From assembly GCA_036262075.1 (NCBI GenBank), contig DATAJO010000042.1, positions 1 to 29,578 on the forward strand: a DNA stretch of 29,578 nt, written 5' to 3'. A program made the translations under genes and the position numbers. The notes below the pieces were generated by a model, which saw only the letters and a program-made list of their open reading frames with translations, had not been told where the DNA came from and searched no databases. This DNA comes from JACDBZ01 sp036262075. GTDB taxonomy: Bacteria; Chloroflexota; Limnocylindria; QHBO01. The first letter of the stretch is position 1; every line of letters begins with the position of its first letter. Shown one piece after another: positions 7,429-15,165 of the stretch.

Positions 7429-8784
7429 CTACTCGGCGTCACGCAAGGTGGCCGCCGGGGCGACGCCCAAGGGCGCGAACGACGGCTCGACCCTGGCCGC
7501 GGTTAGCGACAGGCCGGCGTAGACCTCGCGGAGCCGCTCCACCTCCAGGCTCCAGCACAGCTCGGTCGTGGTCGCCGTCCGGCATCGGGCATGCATCTCG
7601 GCCCGCTCCGACGGCGACAGGGCGAGGAGCTCGGCTGCGGCAGCGGCGATCGAGGCTGGCGCGTGGTTTGCGTGCAGCACGCCGACCGGGCCCCATGGAG
7701 CTTCCCGCACGACGCGCCGGAAGCCGTCAAAGTCGGGGCCGACGACGGGCACGCCGGCGGCGATCGCCTCGAACAGCTTGTTCGGCGTCGACAGCCGGTG
7801 GTTGAGCGTCGTGGGCTCAATCGGCATGACCGCGACGTCGGCGCCGGAGACCCAGGTCGTGACCACTTCGGGTGGGACGGGGGCGAGGAAATGGATCCGC
7901 TCGGCCGCCAGCGAGGCTGTCGCGTGGGCCTGCAGGGCCGGCCGCAGCGGCCCATACCCCATGAGCACGAGATGGGCGCGGGCGAGCATCGGCAAGCGCA
8001 TCGCGTCGATCAGCGCCTCGAGGCCGCGACCGATCGTGATGCTGCCGTGGTAGATGAGCAGCGGCGTCTCGGCGTCGAGGCCGATCGATTCGCGCAACGG
8101 CGACGGACCCATCGGTGGCTCGGCGCAGTTGCGCACGACCGTCACGTCCTCCCGCCCGAGCCGAGCGCGCAAGACGGCGGCGACCGCAGGGTTGACCGTG
8201 ATGACGGCATCGGCGCGCTCCGCCCACTGGCGCTCCCGACGCAGCAGGGCACGGCGCACGAGCCACGGCAGGCGGGCGGTCGCGCCGGCGTCGACGTAGA
8301 GCTCGTGGCTGTCGTACAGGACCTGGCCGCCGTGCCGGCGCGCGCATTCGAGCGCGGCGGGGAGCGTCGGCAGGTCGTGGGCGTGCCAGATATCGGCGGG
8401 TTCGGCGACGTCGGCGACCCGGCGCCCCCATCGGCTCCAGCGCAGCTGCCAGTTCAGCGTGAAGTGCAACGCGCCGCCGAACAGTGGGCGCGTCGAGGCG
8501 AAGGCACGAGCCGCCGTCAGCCGAACGGCCGTCGTCGCCGTGCGCGAGCTGACCGATCCGGCCGTCACCGAGTCCGGATGCGGCCGGGTCAACATCGGAT
8601 GGCGGCAGATGACGTAGCCATCGACCGTCTCGCGGGGCCGGTCGCGCGTGGCATCGGTGGCGACCGCATGAACGGTGACGTCATAGCCGGCCACGGCGAG
8701 CGATGCAGCCTCGCGGCGCACGCGCGAGTCGAGCCGCATGTCGTTGAGCACGAGCATCGCGACCCGCCGTCCGGCCGCCGTCAT
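7429..8784 (-). CDS. GT4-type glycosyltransferase
   Basis: A 451-residue GT-B fold glycosyltransferase. The N-terminal Rossmann domain starts with RRVAMLVLNDMRLDSRVRRE and includes WHAHDLPTLPAAL and YDSHELYVD, typical of GT4 enzymes that build surface glycans. The C-terminal donor-binding domain has LLIYHGSITIGRGLEALIDA and STPNKLFEAIAAGVPVVGPD, the sugar-nucleotide-binding signature of the SPNKxFE subgroup. No transmembrane anchor is evident. The start at 8784 gives an ATGA overlap with the upstream glycosyltransferase; the open frame extends 40 codons further as a Gly/Arg/Pro-rich stretch that is not family-like. It is a paralogue of its upstream neighbour, and the two probably act one after the other. 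Donor and acceptor cannot be told from sequence. Confidence 0.88.
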   Translation of the reverse strand: MTAAGRRVAMLVLNDMRLDSRVRREAASLAVAGYDVTVHAVATDATRDRPRETVDGYVICRHPMLTRPHPDSVTAGSVSSRTATTAVRLTAARAFASTRPLFGGALHFTLNWQLRWSRWGRRVADVAEPADIWHAHDLPTLPAALECARRHGGQVLYDSHELYVDAGATARLPWLVRRALLRRERQWAERADAVITVNPAVAAVLRARLGREDVTVVRNCAEPPMGPSPLRESIGLDAETPLLIYHGSITIGRGLEALIDAMRLPMLARAHLVLMGYGPLRPALQAHATASLAAERIHFLAPVPPEVVTTWVSGADVAVMPIEPTTLNHRLSTPNKLFEAIAAGVPVVGPDFDGFRRVVREAPWGPVGVLHANHAPASIAAAAAELLALSPSERAEMHARCRTATTTELCWSLEVERLREVYAGLSLTAARVEPSFAPLGVAPAATLRDAE

Positions 8785-10592
8785 GCAGCCGCCTCCGCCA
8801 GGCGGGCCGCCCGAACCGGGGCAGGGCCGAGCTCCTCGTAGACGTGGAGCAGCCGTCGCGCTTCGACTTCCCAGTTCCACCGATGCGCGGCCGCGTCGAG
8901 GCATCTCCGTCGCATCCGTTCGCGCTCGACTGCCGGCAGGTCGAGCAGGGTCCGCACGGCCGCGGCGATGTTCGCCGGCTCGGTCGGATCGAACAGCACG
9001 CCGAGCGGGCCGCCGGGCCCATCCGCGATGACGCGCCGAAACTCGGGGAAGTCACTGCCGGCGACCGGGGTGCCGACGGCGATCGCTTCGAACACCTTGT
9101 TCGGGCTCGAGTACCGATGGTTGAGTGTGGCGGGCTGGATCGGGGCCACCGCGACGTCGACGCCCGCAAGCCAGCCGAGCAGCTCGTCCGGCGGCACGCC
9201 GTCGAGGACGTGGAGCCGACCGCCGAAGCACGGATCGGCCTCCCGCTCGCGCAGCGCGTCGCGCAGGCTGCCGTGCCCGAGCAGCGCCACGTGCACCACG
9301 GCCATGGGCGGCAGGAGCATGGCATCGAGCAGCTGCTCGATGCCCCGATGCGGTGAGAACGAGCCGTGGTAGACGGCAAGCGGTATCTCCGGCGAGATGC
9401 CCGCGGCCTGCCTGAGCGGCGACAGCGTCACGTCGCCGGATCCGCGGTACCGGGGCGGGCAGTTGTAGACCACCTCGACCCGTGAGCGGTCGAGGCGGCG
9501 ACCGATGATGTCGGACAGCGACTCGTTCACCGTGATCACCGCGTCGACCTCGGCGACGAGGCGTCGCTCGAGGCGCTCGAGCGGCTCCTTCGCCCAACGC
9601 GGCTGATCGGCGCTGCGTCCCGACTCAAGGTAGATCTCGTGCGTGTCGTAGACGGCGACCCCACCCCGCCGTCGCTTGAGCTCGACGATCGCCGGCAGGC
9701 TGGTGAAGTCGTGGCCGTGCCACACGTCGGCATCGGGAGCGTGCGCGGCGACGTAGCGCGCCCACCCCAGCCACCGCCATCGCCAGCCGGTGAGCCACTC
9801 GATCGCGCCACCGGTCAGCCGGTTCGCGAACAGGTACGAGCTGCCCCAGATGGCGAGCATGACGACGTCGGCATACGGCCGCACGATTCGCCACCCGAGC
9901 CACACGATCCGCAGCGGGATGCTGACGACGAACGCCGCGCCGCGAACGAGGCCATGGGTGAACGCGAGCGCCACGGCCGGCAGCGATTGGTAGCGGCGTA
10001 GCCGCCACACCACCGTGCGCTGGACGCGGCCACCGGTGCGCGTCAGCTTGCCCGGCCACTGGGGCAGCGGCGCCCGCACGAGGCGCGCGGCGGCGTGGCG
10101 GCCGGCCGTCAGGCGTCGCCGCATGCCGGACATCGGGGGCGGCCGACGACGCGCGTGGAGCGCGATGGATCGGCCACCGGTCGAGACCGAGAGGAGGTCC
10201 GTGCTGGGCCGCACGCCATTCAGCCAGCGGCCGATGCCACGGCGGACCGCCGCGTACCGCGCGCGATGGATCGTGAGCTGACGTTCGGCGCGTGCGCGAA
10301 GGCGCTCGCGGTAGTTCGGCGGAACCCACCATGCCGGCGGGCGGGCGCGGAACGGCAGGCGCCTGATGACAAAGCCGTCACGGACCTCGGTGGGGGGAGC
10401 CGTCGTCCGGGCGGTATGGATGCCCAGCACCGTGACCTGGTGACCGGCGGCGGCGAGCGCACCGGCCTCCCGCAGGACACGGCTGTCACGCGTGACGTCG
10501 TTCGCCACGACCATCACGACCCGTAGCGAGTCATTCGCCGGTATCGTCGTCGGCGTGGCGTCGGAATTGGGACGCTCGGGCGTGAGCGTCAC
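8781..10592 (-). CDS. GT4-type glycosyltransferase with a large internal insertion
   Basis: About 603 residues from the GTG at 10592. The catalytic halves match the next gene: LRVVMVVANDVTRDSRVLRE near the N-terminus, WHGHDFTSLPAIVEL and YDTHEIYLESG in the middle, then LAVYHGSFSPHRGIEQLLDA and SSPNKVFEAIAVGTPVAGSD. Between the first and second blocks lie roughly 200 extra residues: an Arg-rich part, then hydrophobic segments (LAFTHGLVRGAAFVVSIPL, VVMLAIWGSSYLF) that could attach the enzyme to the membrane. The start is uncertain. The frame is open to a TTG at 10694, but a TACGAT hexamer at 10674-10679 would place +1 inside that extension, and a G-rich SD-like stretch lies near 10608-10620. 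Confidence 0.82.
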   Translation of the reverse strand: MTLTPERPNSDATPTTIPANDSLRVVMVVANDVTRDSRVLREAGALAAAGHQVTVLGIHTARTTAPPTEVRDGFVIRRLPFRARPPAWWVPPNYRERLRARAERQLTIHRARYAAVRRGIGRWLNGVRPSTDLLSVSTGGRSIALHARRRPPPMSGMRRRLTAGRHAAARLVRAPLPQWPGKLTRTGGRVQRTVVWRLRRYQSLPAVALAFTHGLVRGAAFVVSIPLRIVWLGWRIVRPYADVVMLAIWGSSYLFANRLTGGAIEWLTGWRWRWLGWARYVAAHAPDADVWHGHDFTSLPAIVELKRRRGGVAVYDTHEIYLESGRSADQPRWAKEPLERLERRLVAEVDAVITVNESLSDIIGRRLDRSRVEVVYNCPPRYRGSGDVTLSPLRQAAGISPEIPLAVYHGSFSPHRGIEQLLDAMLLPPMAVVHVALLGHGSLRDALREREADPCFGGRLHVLDGVPPDELLGWLAGVDVAVAPIQPATLNHRYSSPNKVFEAIAVGTPVAGSDFPEFRRVIADGPGGPLGVLFDPTEPANIAAAVRTLLDLPAVERERMRRRCLDAAAHRWNWEVEARRLLHVYEELGPAPVRAARLAEAAA

Positions 10593-10673
10593 CGGTCGGC
10601 GGACCAAACTCCCTCCCCCGTGCACAGTCGCTACCAACCTTCCCGGGCGACCCACTGCACGGCAACTGACCGG

Positions 10674-10679
10674 ATCGTA
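10674..10679 (-). promoter_or_regulatory. Possible -10 element for the insertion-bearing glycosyltransferase
   Basis: Minus-strand TACGAT in the 120-base gap after the ABC ATPase stop (10713). It would give a leader of about 75 bases before the GTG at 10592. The hexamer also appears before two other minus-strand genes (7395, 13861). No good -35 box. Confidence 0.25.
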
Positions 10680-10712
10680 CCAACGCGCGGACAATTCGGA
10701 TGCGATTCTTCG

Positions 10713-11651
10713 TCAGGGGACCGAACGGCCTCCGGGTGCGTCGAAGGTGGCCACGCCGTCGTCGGAATGGAGCGTGAGACCGCAGGTCGGGCAGGTCCCG
10801 GGCACCGTTCCCTCGCACGTCTCGCACGCGTAGCGGCGCGGCGGTCGCACCGTCCGGGCGCGGTGGAATGTGCCCACCGCTCCGGGCGCTCCCTCGGCCA
10901 CGACCCGTCCGTGGTCGAGGAGAACGGCGTACGAGGCGAACTCGCTGATCCAGGCCGTGTCGTGCGTGGCAAGGATGACGGTGTGCGCGCCCTCGACGAG
11001 GGACATGACGCGCTGGCGGCTCTTCTCCCGGAACGACGCGTCGCCGGTGCCCATCACCTCGTCGAGGAGAAGGACGCGCGGATCGACCATCGACGTCGCG
11101 GCCGAGAACCCGAGCCGCGCCCGCATGCCGGACGAGTAGGTGCGCAGCGGCGCGTCGATGAACTCGCCGATCTCGGCGAACTCGACGACCTCACCGATGC
11201 GCCCGGCGACGGCCCGACGGTCGAGGCCCATCAGGGCGCCCATGAGCTGGACATTCTCCCGTCCGGTGAGCCGGGGGTCGAAGCCGACCCCGAGATTGAG
11301 GAGCGAGCTGATGCGGCCGCGCACCGAAACGGACCCGACGTCGGGAAGCAGCAGCCCGGCGATGACCTGGAGCAACGTGCTCTTGCCGGCGCCGTTCGGC
11401 CCGATGATCGCGAGGCAGTCGCCTTCCCGAACGGTGATGTCGATGTCCCGCAGTGCCCAGAACGGGTTCGGGCTGGGCCGGCGCAGTGCGTTCGCGATCG
11501 TCGAGGCCACCGATCGCTCGTGCTTCAGGCGCAGGTCGAAGGCGACGCCGACCTGCTGGATCCGCACGGATACGGGCCGACGCCCCCGCGCTCGCTGGGC
11601 GTCCGCCCACCCGTCGGGAAGCGCCGGCGGGGCAAGCTCGAGCTGCTTCAC
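10713..11651 (-). CDS. ABC-2 polysaccharide exporter ATPase with C-terminal zinc ribbon
   Basis: A 312-residue ATPase of the Wzt/TagH type that would power export of a lipid-linked glycan through the adjacent permease. Walker A is GPNGAGKST (84-92). FDPRLTGRENV and the signature YSSGMRARLGFS (172-183) are typical of this subfamily. Walker B is VLLLDE (193-198) and the H-loop is H230. After the ATPase domain, instead of the beta-sandwich glycan-binding domain of long Wzt proteins, there is a short four-Cys module (C276, C279, C287, C290: CETC-x7-CPTC) that looks like a zinc ribbon. The GTG start overlaps the permease stop (GTGA). The much longer open frame upstream is an artefact of high GC. 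Confidence 0.88.
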   Translation of the reverse strand: MKQLELAPPALPDGWADAQRARGRRPVSVRIQQVGVAFDLRLKHERSVASTIANALRRPSPNPFWALRDIDITVREGDCLAIIGPNGAGKSTLLQVIAGLLLPDVGSVSVRGRISSLLNLGVGFDPRLTGRENVQLMGALMGLDRRAVAGRIGEVVEFAEIGEFIDAPLRTYSSGMRARLGFSAATSMVDPRVLLLDEVMGTGDASFREKSRQRVMSLVEGAHTVILATHDTAWISEFASYAVLLDHGRVVAEGAPGAVGTFHRARTVRPPRRYACETCEGTVPGTCPTCGLTLHSDDGVATFDAPGGRSVP

Positions 11652-12511
11652 AGCGCGCGTACGAAGCCGGGCTCGACGCGCCGGAACCATGCCAGCGCGA
11701 ACGGCAGCGCGATGAGCCCGATGCCGATCGGCAGGAGGATGGCATCCGGCCCGGGAGCCGTCGCGCGGTACGCGACATCCCGGTAGCCCTCGAGCAGCGC
11801 GGCGAGCGGGCTGAGCCGGTAGATCGCAACGAGCGAATCGGGCAGGCGGCCGGCCAGCTGGTCGAAACCGTAGAGGACCGGCGAGAGGTACATCGCGAGC
11901 CGCATGAGGTGGCCGATCAGGTGAGACAGGTCGCGGACGAAGACCGTCGCGGCGCTGAGGATGATGACGAACGGCAGCAGCATCACCATCTGCGCGGCGC
12001 CGAGCACCGGCAGCCACGCGATGGCCGGCGACAGCCGCGCGGGCCAGAGGATCGCCATGAGCACCACGAGCACGACCAGGGCGACGCCGAGCCGCCAGAA
12101 CTGCGCGAGAAGTCGCGCAGCCGGCAGGACGATTCGCGGGAACGGAAGCTGGCGAACGATCCGCTCGTTGCCGATCACCGCCGTGCCGCCCGAGCTGATC
12201 GACGTGGCGAGGCCCTTCCACGGGATGAGTGCCGCAAGGACGAAGAGCGGGTAGTCGACGATGGTCCGCTGGAAGATGACGCTCACGAGCAGCGTGTAGA
12301 CGAGCATCTGCAGCAGCGGATCGGCGATCCACCAGATCGACCCCAGGACGAGGCGGGCATTCTCCCGGGTGAGCTCCGCGCGGACGAGCTGGAGCGCGAG
12401 GTGCCGCCACCCCACGAGCTCGAGGAGGACGGTGCCGGCGGCGCCGAAGAGCCCCTCCCGCCGCTCCCGGGACCCCGCCGCCGTCAGCGTGATCCCACCG
12501 GTCCCGGCCAT
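11648..12511 (-). CDS. ABC-2 type polysaccharide export permease
   Basis: A 287-residue membrane protein with about six hydrophobic segments, starting at LVLGSIWWIADPLLQMLVYTLL and ending with ILLPIGIGLIALPFALAWF. The ARLVLGSIWWIADPLL and YLSPVLY blocks are typical of Wzm/TagG/KpsM-type permeases, which move lipid-linked O-antigen, teichoic acid or capsule chains across the membrane. The stop codon is shared with the start of its ATPase, and glycosyltransferases follow, so it belongs to a glycan assembly and export unit. The ATG at 12511 follows the preceding gene by four bases. Confidence 0.88.
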   Translation of the reverse strand: MAGTGGITLTAAGSRERREGLFGAAGTVLLELVGWRHLALQLVRAELTRENARLVLGSIWWIADPLLQMLVYTLLVSVIFQRTIVDYPLFVLAALIPWKGLATSISSGGTAVIGNERIVRQLPFPRIVLPAARLLAQFWRLGVALVVLVVLMAILWPARLSPAIAWLPVLGAAQMVMLLPFVIILSAATVFVRDLSHLIGHLMRLAMYLSPVLYGFDQLAGRLPDSLVAIYRLSPLAALLEGYRDVAYRATAPGPDAILLPIGIGLIALPFALAWFRRVEPGFVRAL

Positions 12512-12515
12512 CGGC

Positions 12516-13424
12516 TCAGCGCTGACCCGTTCCGAGGACGTCGACGCCGGCGGCGAGGTGATGGTCGTCGAGGCGCGGCGTCTCGTCGATGACCTGGTTC
12601 TCGATGGCGCCGATGCCCTCGATCTCGCAGCGCATGAGATCCCCGTCGGCGAGATAGCGCGGCGGCGACTGGTAGTGGCCGACCCCGGCCGCCGTGCCGG
12701 TGGCGATGACGTCGCCGGGCTCGAGGGTGATGGTGCGTGACACGAACGCCACGATGGTGCGCACGTCGAACACCATCTCGGCCGTCGTCGAGTCCTGCCA
12801 TGTCTCGCCGTTGACGCTCGACCGCAGCCGGAGCGCCTGCGGGTCGCCGATCTCGTCGGCGGTGACGACCGCCGGGCCCATCGGCGCGAAGCCGTCCGAG
12901 CCCTTCGCCCGCAGCCACTGGCCGTCCTCGCGCTGGAGGTCGCGCATCGTGACGTCGTTGACGACGGTGTAGCCGAAGATCGCCGCCGGAGCCTCGTCGA
13001 GGCCGATGCGCGCCGCGCGCCTGCCGATGACGACCGCCAGCTCGCACTCGAGATCGAGCTTCTCGGTGGCGATCGGCCGCACGACCGATGCGCCCGGATC
13101 GGCGACGGCGTTCGCGAACTTGCTGAACAGGATCGGGTGGCGCGGCGGCTCGATGTCCTGCTCGCGACAGTGGTCGTGGTAGTTCAGCCCGACGCAGATG
13201 ATCTTCGGCGGCCGGGCGATCGGCGCCAGCAGCCGAACGCCGGCCAGCGGCCGCGTCGGGGCCGAGGCCAGCGCGGCCCGGACAGCGTCGACGCCGATGC
13301 CGGCCGCGAGCAGTCCGCCGACGTCGGACACCCCGAAGGCATCGGCCAGGTCGTGGACGGTGTCGCCGTCGAGCACGCCCACGCGCCGTGCTTCGCCGTC
13401 CGCCGTGAAGGAGACGAGCTTCAT
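12516..13424 (-). CDS. Fumarylacetoacetate hydrolase family protein
   Basis: A 302-residue FAH-fold enzyme. Residues 1-65 form the small N-terminal domain, and the catalytic domain begins at PPKIICVGLNYHDHCRE (72-88). Metal ligands are probably E126, E128 and D157 (DLECELAVVIG; GYTVVNDVTMRD); KGSDGFAPMGP (174-184) and DVIATGTAAGVGHYQSP follow in the family order. Members hydrolyse or decarboxylate beta-diketo acids or isomerise homoprotocatechuate products (acylpyruvases, HpcE-type), and the substrate cannot be assigned here. It sits four bases from both neighbours on the same strand, so it is co-transcribed with the exporter although no functional link is obvious. Confidence 0.88.
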   Translation of the reverse strand: MKLVSFTADGEARRVGVLDGDTVHDLADAFGVSDVGGLLAAGIGVDAVRAALASAPTRPLAGVRLLAPIARPPKIICVGLNYHDHCREQDIEPPRHPILFSKFANAVADPGASVVRPIATEKLDLECELAVVIGRRAARIGLDEAPAAIFGYTVVNDVTMRDLQREDGQWLRAKGSDGFAPMGPAVVTADEIGDPQALRLRSSVNGETWQDSTTAEMVFDVRTIVAFVSRTITLEPGDVIATGTAAGVGHYQSPPRYLADGDLMRCEIEGIGAIENQVIDETPRLDDHHLAAGVDVLGTGQR

Positions 13425-13428
13425 CGGC

Positions 13429-13854
13429 TCACGGCTCCGAGAAGTACACGCGCGCCGGCGCCCGCAGCAGGCCGGCGACGAGGACGATGCTGATGAGCGC
13501 CCCGATCGGAACCGTCAACGCCCACCACCCGCTGGCCGCCTCGGGCGGCATGCGGAGCAGGACCGGGACGAGGCCGGCGAGGATCGGGATCGGCAGGAGC
13601 GCGATGCCGATCGCGAAGCGGTGTGCGATCCGCTTGCGCTGGAGCGCGACGGTGATCCCGAACAGCACCGCGGCGAGCTCGATCATCATGAAGATGCCGA
13701 GCAGGCTGAACGGCGCGCGCTCGCTGAAGTCGATGAACTCGATGACGCGTGGGAGCAGCAGGCCGGACAGCGCGAGCAGCGCGAAGGCCCACGCGAACCA
13801 CAGGCGGACCGAGAGCGGGGTACGGATCGGCGCGTCGGCCGGGGGCTCGCTCAC
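13429..13854 (-). CDS. Small four-helix membrane protein of unknown function
   Basis: A 141-residue protein with four predicted membrane helices (WFAWAFALLALSGLLLP; LLGIFMMIELAAVLFGITVAL; FAIGIALLPIPILAGLVPVLL; LTVPIGALISIVLVAGLL). I do not recognise a family. The GTG at 13854 (VSEPPADAP) is preferred over an upstream start because TACGAT ends six bases before it, matching the leaderless geometry seen at kbl. It is the first gene of the minus-strand run and lies back to back with the lacI promoter. Confidence 0.65.
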   Translation of the reverse strand: MSEPPADAPIRTPLSVRLWFAWAFALLALSGLLLPRVIEFIDFSERAPFSLLGIFMMIELAAVLFGITVALQRKRIAHRFAIGIALLPIPILAGLVPVLLRMPPEAASGWWALTVPIGALISIVLVAGLLRAPARVYFSEP

Positions 13855-13860
13855 CCGTCG

Positions 13861-13866
13861 ATCGTA
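13861..13866 (-). promoter_or_regulatory. Putative -10 element, leaderless start of the membrane-protein gene
   Basis: Minus-strand TACGAT ends six bases before the GTG at 13854, which would put +1 on the start codon. No clear -35 sequence was found. Confidence 0.42.
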
Positions 13867-13896
13867 GCGAAGCCGTCCCGACCGTGCTCCCAGCCC

Positions 13897-13926
13897 TTGA
13901 CATCGCGCCACCGCATCCCCTAAGGT
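13897..13926 (+). promoter_or_regulatory. Sigma-70-type promoter of the lacI-sugar importer operon
   Basis: A perfect -35 box TTGACA (13897-13902), an 18-base spacer and a -10 box TAAGGT (13921-13926). The expected +1 is about 13933, inside the first LacI-type operator, so repressor binding would block initiation. Confidence 0.75.
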
Positions 13927-13930
13927 CCGC

Positions 13931-13953
13931 TAAACCGGTTCACTAAACCGGTT
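13931..13953. promoter_or_regulatory. Two tandem LacI-family operators
   Basis: TAAACCGGTT occurs at 13931-13940 and again at 13944-13953, 13 bases apart. Each contains the palindrome AACCGGTT with the central CG typical of LacI-family operators. They overlap the predicted transcription start and lie about 50 bases before the lacI-type gene, so autorepression is likely. Confidence 0.75.
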
Positions 13954-14002
13954 TTCGAGCGCGATCCGGCAGGGAGGAGGATCGCAGAGTGATGGAGCGC
14001 GG

Positions 14003-15106
14003 GTGGCCCGACCACGCATCGACGATGTGGCGCGACGCGCCGGCGTCAGCAAGACCGCCGTCAGCTTTGCGTTCAACCAGCCGGAGCACCTCAATGCGGC
14101 GACCCGCGAGCGAATCCTCGCCGCGGCCGCGGAGCTCGGCTACCGTCCCTCCCCGATCGCCCGTCGCCTCGCCCGCCGGCGGACCGACCAGATCGGCCTT
14201 GTCGTTCCACAGTCGACGCACGACATCTTCGCCAACCCGTTCCTGCCCGAGCTCGTCCGTGGCATCGGCGACATGTGCGACGCGGAGGGCATCGCCGTGG
14301 TCATCGTCCCGCCGGTGGGCGGCTCGATCTCCCGCGCCGTCGAGGCGGCGCTCGTCGACGGCCTCATCCTCCTCGGCCTCGTGCCGGACCACCCCGAGCT
14401 CGGCGAGGTCCGGCGGGCGGGCACGCCGCTCGTCGGCCTCGACACCGAGGGCTTCGTGGGTCACGACGTGATCGGCATCGACGACGTCGACGCGACACGA
14501 CGGGCGGCGGAGCACCTCCACGGCCTCGGGCACCGCGACGTCGCCGTCGTCCTCATCGCCGAGCATCCCGACTCGCCGATTGACGAACGCAGCGGCATCT
14601 CGGCCCGGCGCCTGCGTGGCGTGCGCCAGGGCTTCGGCCTCAACGGCGAGGGCGGCCCGTCCGCCGACGGGTCGACCCGGCTGCGGGTCCTGTCGGCGCC
14701 GGTCAGCGAGGAGGGCGGCCGCGCGGCGTTTGCCGCCATCGCCGGCGACGGCGACGGGGAGATGCCGACGGCGGTGATGGCCATGTCGGACGTGACCGCC
14801 ATCGGCCTCGTGGGCGCCGCGCTCGACGCCGGCCTGCGCCTCCCGGACGAGCTGTCGATCGTCGGCTTCGACGACATCCCGGCCGCGTCGTGGACGAGCC
14901 CGCGCCTGACGACCGTCCATCAGCCGATCCGCGAGAAGGGCCGCCGCGCGGCCCAGCAGCTCATCCGCGCCATACGATCCGGACCCGAGCACCAACCGGT
15001 GGTCGAGCTTCTGCCGACGCGACTCGTCGTGCGCGGCTCGACGGCCCCGCCACGAGGCACGACCGCCTCGAATCCGGCAGGGGGAGGAGGTGCGGCCACC
15101 ACCTGA
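14003..15106 (+). CDS. LacI-family transcriptional regulator
   Basis: A 367-residue regulator. Residues 4-24 (PRIDDVARRAGVSKTAVSFAF) form the helix-turn-helix and about 45-60 (LGYRPSPIARRLARRR) the hinge helix. The rest is a periplasmic-binding-protein-like effector domain (TDQIGLVVPQ, VDGLILLGL, GIDDVDATRRAAEHLHGLGHRDVAVV, DELSIVGFDDIPAASWTSPRLTTVHQP). An in-frame TGA at 13991 forces the start to the GTG at 14003, preceded by GGAG at five bases. The following genes encode a MalEFG-like importer, so the effector is probably a malto-oligosaccharide or similar sugar. The tail after GSTAPP is a short Gly/Ala-rich extension. Confidence 0.93.
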   Translation: MARPRIDDVARRAGVSKTAVSFAFNQPEHLNAATRERILAAAAELGYRPSPIARRLARRRTDQIGLVVPQSTHDIFANPFLPELVRGIGDMCDAEGIAVVIVPPVGGSISRAVEAALVDGLILLGLVPDHPELGEVRRAGTPLVGLDTEGFVGHDVIGIDDVDATRRAAEHLHGLGHRDVAVVLIAEHPDSPIDERSGISARRLRGVRQGFGLNGEGGPSADGSTRLRVLSAPVSEEGGRAAFAAIAGDGDGEMPTAVMAMSDVTAIGLVGAALDAGLRLPDELSIVGFDDIPAASWTSPRLTTVHQPIREKGRRAAQQLIRAIRSGPEHQPVVELLPTRLVVRGSTAPPRGTTASNPAGGGGAATT

Positions 15107-15165
15107 GCACCCTGAGATTCGATCCCCGACCACGTCGATCCACTTCCATCGAGGTACCCAGATCC

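Noticed and set aside
11652..12410. Long N-terminal extension of the export ATPase frame
   Set aside because: It overlaps the whole permease gene in another frame; the GTG at 11651 overlapping the permease stop is the natural start.
13934..14002. Riboswitch or attenuator in the lacI leader
   Set aside because: The leader is only about 70 bases and its palindromes fit DNA operators better than RNA structure.
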